From positions 1-64,000 of the forward strand of contig JAMPAT010000004.1 of assembly GCA_023667095.1 (NCBI GenBank): DNA of 64,000 nucleotides. The letters run 5' to 3'. The position numbers and the translations under genes were made by a program. This DNA comes from Bacteroidales bacterium (GTDB lineage: Bacteria > Bacteroidota > Bacteroidia > Bacteroidales > UBA932). The notes beneath the pieces were generated by a model. That model saw only the letters and a program-made list of their open reading frames with translations, searched no databases and had not been told where the DNA came from. Position 1 is the stretch's first letter. Each line of letters starts with the position of its first letter. Positions 37,324 to 44,045 of the stretch are shown here, in pieces.

Positions 37324-37354
37324 CAAAAGTAATCACATTTTTTGAATCTGCAAT
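37324..37354 (-). promoter_or_regulatory. Leftward promoter candidate for the ABC operon
   Basis: Read on the minus strand: ATTG (37351-37354), 19 nt, TACTTTTG (37324-37331). This is near-consensus. The only minus-strand gene ahead is the ABC ATPase at 36570, which would give a purine-rich 5' leader of about 745 nt. Confidence 0.4.
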
Positions 37355-37387
37355 GTTTTTTCTGTCTTTTTTGAGATTTTGCTGTTC

Positions 37388-37527
37388 AGTAAGCACATGG
37401 TTTAAATGTAATTAGCTTATTATTAAATACTTAATTTTTATAAGTGTGCCAATTGCCATGATTTTATAGGGTAATAGGCACACCAATCTGCAATATACGC
37501 GATGTGTGGCACATTTGTGTGCTTGCT
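37388..37527. repeat. 140-bp palindromic element, copy 2 (next to the transposase)
   Basis: Outer arms AGTAAGCACAT (37388-37398) and GTGTGCTTGCT (37517-37527) are exactly 140 bp apart. Pairing can extend outward to TTTGC (37378-37382) and GCAAA (37533-37537), giving a 160-bp element. Inside are GTGTGCC (37444-37450) with GGCACAC (37477-37483), and GCACACCAA (37478-37486) with TTTGTGTGC (37514-37522) around a 27-nt loop. The half-sites have the same offsets as in copy 1. The copy ends about 20 bp before the transposase promoter. Confidence 0.8.
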
Positions 37528-37556
37528 CAAATGCAAACAGATAGGTCTTGCAGAAA

Positions 37557-37587
37557 TTTGTAGATTGGCCGAAAAAGAATACCTTTG
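37557..37587 (+). promoter_or_regulatory. Promoter of the RAYT-like transposase
   Basis: TTTG at 37557-37560, 19 nt, TACCTTTG at 37580-37587: a perfect match to the Bacteroidota -33/-7 pattern. It supports the ATG at 37636 over the upstream TTG at 37585, which would lie inside the promoter. Confidence 0.75.
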
Positions 37588-37635
37588 TCGCAGGAGAGGC
37601 AAATACATGATGTGTGTAATAAATATGACCATATT

Positions 37636-38550
37636 ATGTATAGGAAAACATTGACAGGTCTGTATCATGTCTTTACTGATGGCCTGAAACAGTCTTTGCT
37701 CTTTAATTCAGATGCCGATTTCATTGCTGCAATGAACCGTCTGGCTTTCTGCACTATTACGTGCAACGTAAGAATTGCGGCATTTTGCCTTATGGATAAC
37801 CATATCCATGTAATCCTCCGTGGAACCTATGACAATAGCCGTAAATTTGTAAATACATTTTTCCGGGCATATTCCATCTATTCTTCCAGACACGCGTCAA
37901 TTATCCGGAAAGAAGCGGTAGATGTCGGAATCAAGGCAATCAAAGATGCTGACTACCTTTGCAAGGTGATAGCGTATGTCCTGCGCAACCCGATGAGTGC
38001 TGGGGACAATACATTCTTTTCGGACTATCCATGGAGTTCCGCCGGGCTTTATTTCAGGAGAAAAGGATATTGCATCCCTTCATGGATATTTATTGGTGAG
38101 GAAGCAGGCAGATGTGAATGGGTACATCTTAAGGATATAAAGTCAAGGCAGCGGAGGATGCTGCTTGGTACAAGGCTATGTGTTCCGGAAGACTGGATAT
38201 GTGATGCCACTTCTGGAATGATATGGCCTGGCTGCTATGTTGATTATGCCTTTGTGGAAAATACATATCGGACAGTAAGGCGTTTCATATATTATTTGAG
38301 CCAGCGGAATGAAGAGGAGATGGATGCAGAGCTTGATCTGCTGGATGTTGCCAGGCTTTCGGACAAGGACCTGAGGACAATGGTAATGGAGATGTCAAAG
38401 ACGGACTATGGCACATCCAATGTCAATTCGCTTGGCTATGAGGAAAAGCTGGCATTGGCAAGAACGGCAAGGCGGAAGCTCGGCGTCCCGTTCCGTCAGT
38501 TGTCACGTGTGGTAGGCCTGCCGGAAGAAACATTGAAAAGCTATGTATGA
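37636..38550 (+). CDS. RAYT-like (REP-associated, Y1/IS200-like) transposase
   Basis: A 304-residue single-strand DNA transposase of the HUH superfamily. The HUH motif is H56-I-H58 in MDNHIHVIL, with candidate catalytic tyrosines Y79 and Y82 in FFRAYSIYSSRH. The domain continues with AYVLRNPMSAG and DYPWSSAGLYF, which are typical of RAYTs. The C-terminal part ends in a helix-turn-helix (LGVPFRQLSRVVGLPEETLKSY), like the DnaA-type HTH of some RAYTs. These enzymes do not normally carry terminal repeats; they act on small palindromic elements elsewhere in the genome. Copy 2 of the 140-bp element lies just upstream. Confidence 0.85.
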   Translation: MYRKTLTGLYHVFTDGLKQSLLFNSDADFIAAMNRLAFCTITCNVRIAAFCLMDNHIHVILRGTYDNSRKFVNTFFRAYSIYSSRHASIIRKEAVDVGIKAIKDADYLCKVIAYVLRNPMSAGDNTFFSDYPWSSAGLYFRRKGYCIPSWIFIGEEAGRCEWVHLKDIKSRQRRMLLGTRLCVPEDWICDATSGMIWPGCYVDYAFVENTYRTVRRFIYYLSQRNEEEMDAELDLLDVARLSDKDLRTMVMEMSKTDYGTSNVNSLGYEEKLALARTARRKLGVPFRQLSRVVGLPEETLKSYV

Positions 38551-38929
38551 CGCAGGGGGACTGTCCTTTGGCTTGGGAAACCATATTCTTCATCGGGCCG
38601 GTCCAGCTATAAATTCTCCATTTTTGTTATTTTTGCAGAGTGATTGATGTGTGACCATGCTGTCATCCGGATTGTTTCCGGCAGGTCTCCTGTAAGCGGA
38701 TAGAGACTTAGGCTGGGACCGGGACCGTAACTGTAGCTGAGACTGTAACTGCAGCTATGGCTTGGACTTTGACCATGACTGGTACTCCTGCTGGGACTAT
38801 AGCTGCAGCCGGAACTGTTAATGCCGCTGTGAGTTGGACCATAGCTATGGCTGGTCTCCAGTAATATGGCCTATTGGTCTTGAAGCAGGAACACTTGTCT
38901 TGTGATGATGGCAATGAATTGACTGGACT
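38551..38929. other. Gene-free region with degenerate short repeats upstream of umuD
   Basis: From about 38701 to 38860 the sequence is a degenerate array of units like GGGACTGTAACTGCAGCT, phased near 18-24 bp. The minus-strand ORF over it ends in an Ala/Val/Thr-Pro repeat and is a composition artefact. A TATTTTTG box at 38628-38635 may be part of a promoter. No gene is seen. Confidence 0.6.
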
Positions 38930-39346
38930 ATGGGCAATATGGAGAAAAATGACAATATGGTGATACCTGTGGCTATAGAAGGAATCCATGCAGGATTCCC
39001 GTCTCCGGCACAAGGGTATATGGACCAGTTCATCGATTTGAACAGGGAACTGGTGCGTCATCCGTCTGCTACATTCTATGGACGTGTGGTGGGGGATTCC
39101 ATGATTGATGCAGGGGTGGAGGAGGGGGATGTGCTGGTGATAGACAAGGCGATAGAAGCCAGGGACGGTGATATGGCAGTTTGCTTTGTTGATGGTGAAT
39201 TCACTCTGAAATACCTTTCTTTCGGTGAAGGATTCCTGCGCCTTGTCCCTGCCAACAAGGCGTATCCGGAAATCAAGATTACGGAAGTCAATGACTTTAC
39301 AGTGTGGGGTGTGGTTACCTATGTAATAAAAAAGGTGCACAGGTAG
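38930..39346 (+). CDS. umuD: UmuD-like S24 peptidase (translesion synthesis accessory)
   Basis: A 138-residue self-cleaving protein of the LexA/UmuD S24 family. The cleavage site is A21-G22 in IHAGFPSPAQ; the Ser-Lys dyad is S57 in VGDSMIDAG and K94 in FTLKYL. There is no DNA-binding domain, so it is UmuD rather than LexA. After RecA-stimulated cleavage it should partner with UmuC in error-prone bypass. The start is uncertain among M1, M4 and M10. Unusually, 488 bp of repetitive DNA separate it from umuC. Confidence 0.9.
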   Translation: MGNMEKNDNMVIPVAIEGIHAGFPSPAQGYMDQFIDLNRELVRHPSATFYGRVVGDSMIDAGVEEGDVLVIDKAIEARDGDMAVCFVDGEFTLKYLSFGEGFLRLVPANKAYPEIKITEVNDFTVWGVVTYVIKKVHR

Positions 39347-39834
39347 GCTGACGGCCTGTACCGGCAAGCATGCATATCCTGAGATACATATCGCTTAGAA
39401 CCGATGATTTTGTGGCTTGTGGAGATGCAACAGATGTGATAAAGAAAGTCCTCGCTGACCGTTGCTGGTGTATTGACATAGGAACTTGTATCAACCTAAG
39501 ATGTTACACCGCTGAATATATTTATTTCAGATATTGTCCCGGCCTAAGATGTTGTGATGATGTCAGATTTCAGGTCGTCTTGGCCGCAGATGTTGCTCTG
39601 CCCCTGGACATAAGAGGCCGCACTGGTTTACGAATTTGCGCAGACTCCTGTGTCGCACAGGTTTCAGAAGTGGTGCAGGCTCCGGTGCAGCACTGATTTC
39701 AGAAGTAGCGCAGACTTCTCAGGTGTTGCACTTATTTCAGATCTTGCACAGGCTTCGGTGTTGCACTGCTCCTGAAGTCGTACTGACTATGGGTCGGGCT
39801 TGCCTCAGATTTAGTAATTATTGAATTGATTGCC
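39347..39834. other. umuD-umuC spacer
   Basis: No gene. The right part holds a degenerate tandem array (see 39515-39775). The left part repeats CCTAAGATGTT at about 39496 and 39543. Neither a promoter nor a terminator is clear. Confidence 0.6.
39515..39775. repeat. Degenerate ~35-38 bp tandem repeat
   Basis: Units beginning TTTCAGA (or variants such as TTTACGA) and containing GCRCAGRCTYC then GTGTTGCACTG follow each other at 35-38 bp periods. The best three run from about 39660 to 39770; older, more diverged units lie to the left. There are no conserved repeat-spacer boundaries, so this is a minisatellite-like array and not a CRISPR. Confidence 0.65.
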
Positions 39835-41148
39835 ATGTATGCTCTTGTAGACTGCAATAATTTTTTCGTGTCGTGTGAAAGGGCTTTCCAGCCTCAGCTG
39901 GAGGGCAGGCCTGTTGTTGTACTTTCCAACAATGACGGGTGTGTCGTGTCCAGGAGCAATGAGAGCAAGGCGATGGGGATCAAGATGTGCACTCCATTCT
40001 ATAAGATAAAGCATCTTGTTGACGCCGGATGCCTTTATGCAAGGTCTTCCAATTATGCGCTTTATGGCGACCTGTCGGCCCGTGTGATGTCTATTCTTGC
40101 AGATGCCGTACCTAAGATAGAGGTATATTCGATCGATGAGGCATTCCTTGTGATGGATGGGATAGGGCAGGAAAAGCAGGTGGAGATATGCCGCGGCCTT
40201 GTGTCCCGGATACGGAAATGGGTCGGGATACCAGTAAGTATCGGAGTCGCCCAGACTAAGACATTGGCGAAAGCAGCAAGTCATTTTGCAAAGAAATATC
40301 CTGGCTATCATGGCGTCTGCGTGATTGATACTGAGGAGAAAAGAGACAAGGCACTGTCCATTTTCCCGATAGGGGAGGTCTGGGGTGTAGGGCGCAGGAA
40401 CCTGGCGAAGATGACTGATGCAGGTATATCCACAGCAGCTGATTTTGTGGCACGCCCGAGGCAATGGGTCAGTGACAATTTCATGTTGCAGGGGCTGAGG
40501 ACATGGAATGAACTTAGGGGGATGCCATGTGTCTCCGGGGAACTTCCGGACAAGCGCAAGTCAATATGTACATCAAGGTCCTTTGCCGACATGGTGGGGG
40601 ACCGTCAGGAGCTGGCGGCGAAAGTTGCTGACTTTGCAGCCCAGTGTGCAGACAAGTTGAGGAAAGAGAATACGGTTGCCGGCAAGGTGACTGTGTTCAT
40701 GTGGACAAACCGTTTCCGTGATGACCTTGAACAGTACTGTCCGTCAGCCACTGTGTGTCTCCCTGTTGCTGCAAGCAACACACAGGAGATTGTCTCTGCT
40801 GCCATGCGCGGAATGGATATTATATATAGGGATGGGTTCCTGTATAAAAAGGCTGGGGTGATAGTCGATGACATCATGGATGCTGATTCTGTTCAGCCGG
40901 CGATGTTTGACTTTGACATGGAACAGCGCAGGAAGCATGATGTGATTTCAGCTGTCATGGACAGGCTGAATGGGAATTCCATATCATCAAGGCCGGTACC
41001 TGGTGGCCGTGCGGGGCTGCTTCGTATGGCATCACAGAGTGCAGGATGTTTCTCTGATGGCATCAGGACGGAGTACAGGTCAAGGCATTTTACAACAGAT
41101 TTTGACGATATCCTGGAGGTGTTTTGCCGGACAGATACAAAAAAATGA
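39835..41148 (+). CDS. umuC: Y-family DNA polymerase UmuC (Pol V catalytic subunit)
   Basis: Error-prone translesion polymerase of 437 residues. The first catalytic motif is YALVDCNNFFVSCERAF at the N-terminus, the second is YSIDEAF with the metal-binding DE pair, and the helix-hairpin-helix VWGVGRRNLAKM and little-finger region follow. The ATG at 39835 is chosen; an in-frame TTG at 39826 would add MIA. It depends on cleaved UmuD and RecA. The initiator tRNA gene begins 60 bp after its stop. Confidence 0.93.
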   Translation: MYALVDCNNFFVSCERAFQPQLEGRPVVVLSNNDGCVVSRSNESKAMGIKMCTPFYKIKHLVDAGCLYARSSNYALYGDLSARVMSILADAVPKIEVYSIDEAFLVMDGIGQEKQVEICRGLVSRIRKWVGIPVSIGVAQTKTLAKAASHFAKKYPGYHGVCVIDTEEKRDKALSIFPIGEVWGVGRRNLAKMTDAGISTAADFVARPRQWVSDNFMLQGLRTWNELRGMPCVSGELPDKRKSICTSRSFADMVGDRQELAAKVADFAAQCADKLRKENTVAGKVTVFMWTNRFRDDLEQYCPSATVCLPVAASNTQEIVSAAMRGMDIIYRDGFLYKKAGVIVDDIMDADSVQPAMFDFDMEQRRKHDVISAVMDRLNGNSISSRPVPGGRAGLLRMASQSAGCFSDGIRTEYRSRHFTTDFDDILEVFCRTDTKK

Positions 41149-41167
41149 TGAATTTTCTCAAAAAAAG

Positions 41168-41198
41168 TTTGGAGTTTCAAAAATCGTTCGTATCTTTG
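41168..41198 (+). promoter_or_regulatory. Promoter of the initiator tRNA gene
   Basis: TTTG (41168-41171), 19 nt, TATCTTTG (41191-41198): consensus Bacteroidota promoter ending 10 bp before the tRNA. Confidence 0.75.
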
Positions 41199-41208
41199 TA
41201 ACCGAAAT

Positions 41209-41281
41209 CGCGGGGTAGAGCAGTTGGTAGCTCGTCGGGCTCATAACCCGGAGGCCGGAGGTTCGAGTCCTTCCCCCGCTA
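41209..41281 (+). tRNA. Initiator tRNA-fMet (CAT)
   Basis: A complete cloverleaf of 73 nt without an encoded CCA (CTA follows). The anticodon CAT is at 41242-41244. It is the initiator rather than the elongator Met tRNA because positions 1 and 72 are an unpaired C and T, and the anticodon stem carries the three G-C pairs GGG/CCC. The sequence is close to bacterial tRNA-fMet overall, with acceptor start CGCGGGG. A promoter and a terminator flank it. Confidence 0.95.
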
Positions 41282-41288
41282 CTAAGCA

Positions 41289-41317
41289 GGACAATCCAGT
41301 AGGGATTGTCCTTTTTT
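41289..41317 (+). terminator. Terminator of the tRNA-fMet gene
   Basis: GGACAATCC (41289-41297) pairs with GGATTGTCC (41303-41311), followed by six T. Confidence 0.9.
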
Positions 41318-41684
41318 CTTTTTATGTCAGTAAAGAAATGGGTATATTTGTGTACATGGGTCATGGAAAATAGCATTGAAAGACACCGTTTTTCTATGTG
41401 CCATCTCTTCGCTGTTGCACACATGCCGCTGCTATTGCCGGACGATTATGGATATTGGTATTGTACTTTCGATAAACCGCTGTGCGGGAAGGCCATCATT
41501 GTTCTCGATGCTATATATGGAGTCAATGCAGTGGGTTATTATGGTGGAGGTGTTGTTATGTTGCTCATGTGACGTCTGTATTATGGTTCATCGTTTATTG
41601 GCCCGTTATATCTGAATGGAAAGTTTGACTGTTGTTTTGGCATATATGCCAATGATTCGTCTGTGCCGCTGTAGTTTGCCAATG

Positions 41685-41824
41685 GGCGAGCACGCAAAAG
41701 TGCCATGGAGAGCGTAGAATGGGGATTTGCGTGTCCGGTGGTACTAAAAAAGGGCGCATGAAGCACGTTTCTAAAAAATAAATGATTGTTATATAGTGAA
41801 TTATGATTTTGGAGTGTGCTCGCT
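41685..41824. repeat. 140-bp palindromic element, copy 3 (inverted relative to copy 1)
   Basis: Outer arms GGCGAGCACGC (41685-41695) and GTGTGCTCGCT (41814-41824) are again exactly 140 bp apart. Pairing extends outward to TTTGCCA (41675-41681) and TGGCAAA (41828-41834). The hairpin CACGCAAA (41691-41698) with TTTGCGTG (41726-41733) encloses a 27-nt loop containing GTGCCATGGAGAGCGTAGAATG. Relative to copy 1, A-T pairs in both stems are replaced by G-C on both sides, which is compensatory change. Confidence 0.8.
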
Positions 41825-42057
41825 GAATGGCAAAACTTATACACAAATCCTCAGTGTAGATATTGCCTTCCCGATTCTGGGAATAAGAACAGTGTCCTGT
41901 TGTCAATCGTGGATTGTCAGTCAAGTATGGTGACAAAACCTGTGACCCTGCTTGTCGAAGTAAGGCCAGCCTTGTTTGAGACCCTGTCTATCAAATCAGG
42001 ACCTTTCATTTTGGAGGCCCTGCCTGCATGCATGTTGCATTTTACCTTATTGCATTG

Positions 42058-42089
42058 TTTGCATCGAATCTCGTTTTTCTTTAATTTTG
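42058..42089 (+). promoter_or_regulatory. Promoter of the HAD hydrolase gene
   Basis: TTTG (42058-42061), 20 nt, TAATTTTG (42082-42089), about 55 bp before the ATG at 42146. Confidence 0.7.
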
Positions 42090-42145
42090 GCCATGCAATT
42101 CATCTGCAATGGCACATTGCCGTGCAGACATAAATTTCAATCGAT

Positions 42146-42850
42146 ATGAAGAATCTTAAGGACAGGATAAAGGTAGTGGCATTTGATGCCGATGACACGT
42201 TGTGGGACAACCAGTCGTATTATGACAATGCAGAGCAGGTGCTCAGCCGTGTACTTGCGGGCTATGGGACGCATGATGAAATCTCTGCTGCATTGCTGGA
42301 AACAGAGACGAGGAATATGCAGTCGCTTGGATATGGAGCCAAGGCTTTTACAATATCGTTGATGGAAACTGCACTGGATGTGACCTCCAATTCAGCTACA
42401 GGTGATATGCTTGCGGAGATTCTTAATGCCGGAAAGTCTGTCCTGGACATGTCGGCAGAACCTTTTCCAGGGGTGGAGGAAACCTTGAATACGATAAAGG
42501 AATCCGGACGCTACAGGATGGTGCTCTTCACAAAGGGTGACCTGCTTGATCAGCAGAACAAGATTGAACGCTCCGGCCTTGGCTGCCATTTTGACCATAT
42601 AGAGATTGTCTCTACCAAGACTGTAAGGGAATACCGTGACCTGTGCCGGCGTATGGATGTCATGCCGGAAGAGTTCCTTATGATCGGAAATTCGTTCAAG
42701 TCGGATATCGCCCCGGTCCTTGAAATGGGTGGCTATGGCATCCATATCCCGTTTGAACGTACCTGGCAGCATGAACTGATTGAGGAATATGACCATGGAC
42801 ATCTTGTCCGTATCTCCTCTTTGGTGGAAATCATGCCTTTCCTGCTGTAG
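42146..42850 (+). CDS. HAD family hydrolase
   Basis: A 234-residue haloacid dehalogenase-like phosphatase. Motif I is VVAFDADDTLWDN with nucleophile and acid Asp residues, motif II is MVLFTKGD, and motif III/IV is EFLMIGNSFKSDIAPV. The DADDTLWDN variant is shared by a Bacteroidota group of small phosphatases, probably acting on a sugar or nucleotide phosphate. The substrate is unknown. It is transcribed alone from a good promoter and faces the convergent transporter gene. Confidence 0.88.
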   Translation: MKNLKDRIKVVAFDADDTLWDNQSYYDNAEQVLSRVLAGYGTHDEISAALLETETRNMQSLGYGAKAFTISLMETALDVTSNSATGDMLAEILNAGKSVLDMSAEPFPGVEETLNTIKESGRYRMVLFTKGDLLDQQNKIERSGLGCHFDHIEIVSTKTVREYRDLCRRMDVMPEEFLMIGNSFKSDIAPVLEMGGYGIHIPFERTWQHELIEEYDHGHLVRISSLVEIMPFLL

Positions 42851-42904
42851 CTGCCTGCGTCATTTTCGCAAGATTCTGCACAATGGAATGGATAGGCGGA
42901 GCTG

Positions 42905-43864
42905 TCATTGCTGTTTCTGCCGCTCCTTTTTATGAGCAGAAGAGAGGACCATGAAGACTATGGCTGCCATTGTCAGGACTATCCCGGTTATTACGTTGAC
43001 GGTGATTTTCTCACCGAAGGCAAGCGCACCGACAAGTATGGCTGTAACCGGCTCGAATACGCCCATTACTGATGCCTTGGTCGCACCGATTATCCTGGTG
43101 GCTACTGCGAGTGTGGCAGTGGAGACGATTGTCGGCAGGATGGCCAGCCCTGCAAGTTCAAGCCATGACATCGGGCTGTCGATGCCTTCAAGGAGCGGTT
43201 TGCCGGAATGCATTGCCAGGCAGAAGAATACAACGGACCCTACAGCAAGTGAATAGAATGTCAGCAGGGTGCTCGAAACAGTTCTCAGCTGTCGGCTGCG
43301 GTTGATTATCACAATGAAGAACGCGTACGCAAGTGCCCCTGCCCCAGCCATCAGTATCCCTTTCCACTGGAAATGCATCTGGCTGTCTCCACGGCACAGG
43401 ATGAATACACCGATGAATGTCGCTACGATGGACAGCCATACCTGCCATGTCGGATACACCTTCATGAATACCATGATGATTGCAACAAATACAGGATAGA
43501 GGAAGACTATTGTTGTGGCGAGTCCAGACGGGATATACCGGTATGCCTCAAACAGCCCAAGGCTGCTCAGGGTGAACAGGAGACCTATGATAATCAGGCG
43601 TATAGCCTGTTTCCTGCTGACCTTGAAGCCTTCTTTCCTGACAGCAAGCCATCCTCCGAGGATGGCTACTGAAAGGAAATACCTGAAAAACAGTATGCTT
43701 TCAATCTGTGCACCGCCTTTCATAAGAGGCATTGCAAAAAGGGGATTGAGCCCATATGTTACTCCTGTGATGATTCCGGCCACATAGCCCCAGAAACTGC
43801 CCATTGATCTCTTATCTGACAGGTTTCCTGTTATGGGCTCCTTGCATGGCTTATCTGTTCTCAT
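42905..43864 (-). CDS. EamA/DMT family transporter
   Basis: A 319-residue inner membrane protein with ten predicted helices in two EamA repeats (first about residues 24-150, second about 165-308). Typical elements are LFEAYRYIPSGLATTIVFLYPVFVAI in the first half and ASVMGVFEPVTAILVGALAFGE in the second. Members export metabolites such as amino acids, or take them up. The start at 43864 leaves a 24-residue cytoplasmic head. Substrate unknown. Confidence 0.88.
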   Translation of the reverse strand: MRTDKPCKEPITGNLSDKRSMGSFWGYVAGIITGVTYGLNPLFAMPLMKGGAQIESILFFRYFLSVAILGGWLAVRKEGFKVSRKQAIRLIIIGLLFTLSSLGLFEAYRYIPSGLATTIVFLYPVFVAIIMVFMKVYPTWQVWLSIVATFIGVFILCRGDSQMHFQWKGILMAGAGALAYAFFIVIINRSRQLRTVSSTLLTFYSLAVGSVVFFCLAMHSGKPLLEGIDSPMSWLELAGLAILPTIVSTATLAVATRIIGATKASVMGVFEPVTAILVGALAFGEKITVNVITGIVLTMAAIVFMVLSSAHKKERQKQQ

Positions 43865-43987
43865 TATTCTTGATGTGCATTGTGTTAGGGAGTTACAGTG
43901 ATATCGGATGTTCTTGCCATTGCTCCAGCTGATCCTTTTGTAATTGTTCCTGTAAACCTCTCTGCTATTCCTTGATGCTATTATTAA

Positions 43988-44030
43988 TTCAGTAGCTGGA
44001 TCAAAATTACTTTTTGACCCAGCTACTGAA
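43988..44030. other. Long inverted repeat between the transporter and hisS
   Basis: TTCAGTAGCTGGATCAAAA (43988-44006) pairs with TTTTGACCCAGCTACTGAA (44012-44030) with one A-C mismatch, giving 18 pairs around a five-base loop. It follows the hisS stop by about 15 bp on the minus strand. There is no T-run, so it may be an atypical terminator, a MITE remnant or a protein-binding palindrome. Confidence 0.6.
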
Positions 44031-44045
44031 AAAGATTGTATTGTC

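Larger units (their letters stand above)
36571..37377. other. Gene-free region with a polypyrimidine tract
   Basis: Between the ABC operon and the transposase region there is no credible gene. From about 36875 to 37270 the plus strand is strongly C/T-rich and the minus strand G/A-rich, ending in GGGGGG and GGGG runs at 37275-37290. ORFs in this tract translate to Ser/Leu/Phe repeats and are composition artefacts. A small hairpin (TGTCAGTG at 36679-36686 with CACTGACA at 36717-36724) precedes it. Confidence 0.7.
41318..42145. other. Gene-free region carrying palindromic element copy 3
   Basis: About 830 bp without a credible gene. Short ORFs on both strands lack recognisable domains and have odd composition (Cys, His and Met rich). 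The only organised features are the 140-bp element at 41685-41824 and the promoter of the HAD gene at 42058-42089. The rest may be decayed mobile DNA. Confidence 0.6.

Noticed and set aside
37585-37635. Upstream TTG start for the RAYT-like gene
   Set aside because: It lies inside the promoter's -7 box; the ATG at 37636 fits the family start better.
38708-39367. 219-aa minus-strand ORF over umuD
   Set aside because: It is antisense to a clear umuD, and its end is an Ala/Val/Thr/Pro repeat from the degenerate array.
39515-39775. Possible CRISPR array
   Set aside because: Units are degenerate along their whole length, with no constant repeat and variable spacer pattern, and no cas genes are near.
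41209-41281. Elongator tRNA-Met
   Set aside because: The unpaired 1-72 position and GGG/CCC anticodon stem are initiator features.
41306-41572. 88-aa plus-strand ORF after the tRNA
   Set aside because: Begins inside the tRNA terminator, with odd composition and no known domain.
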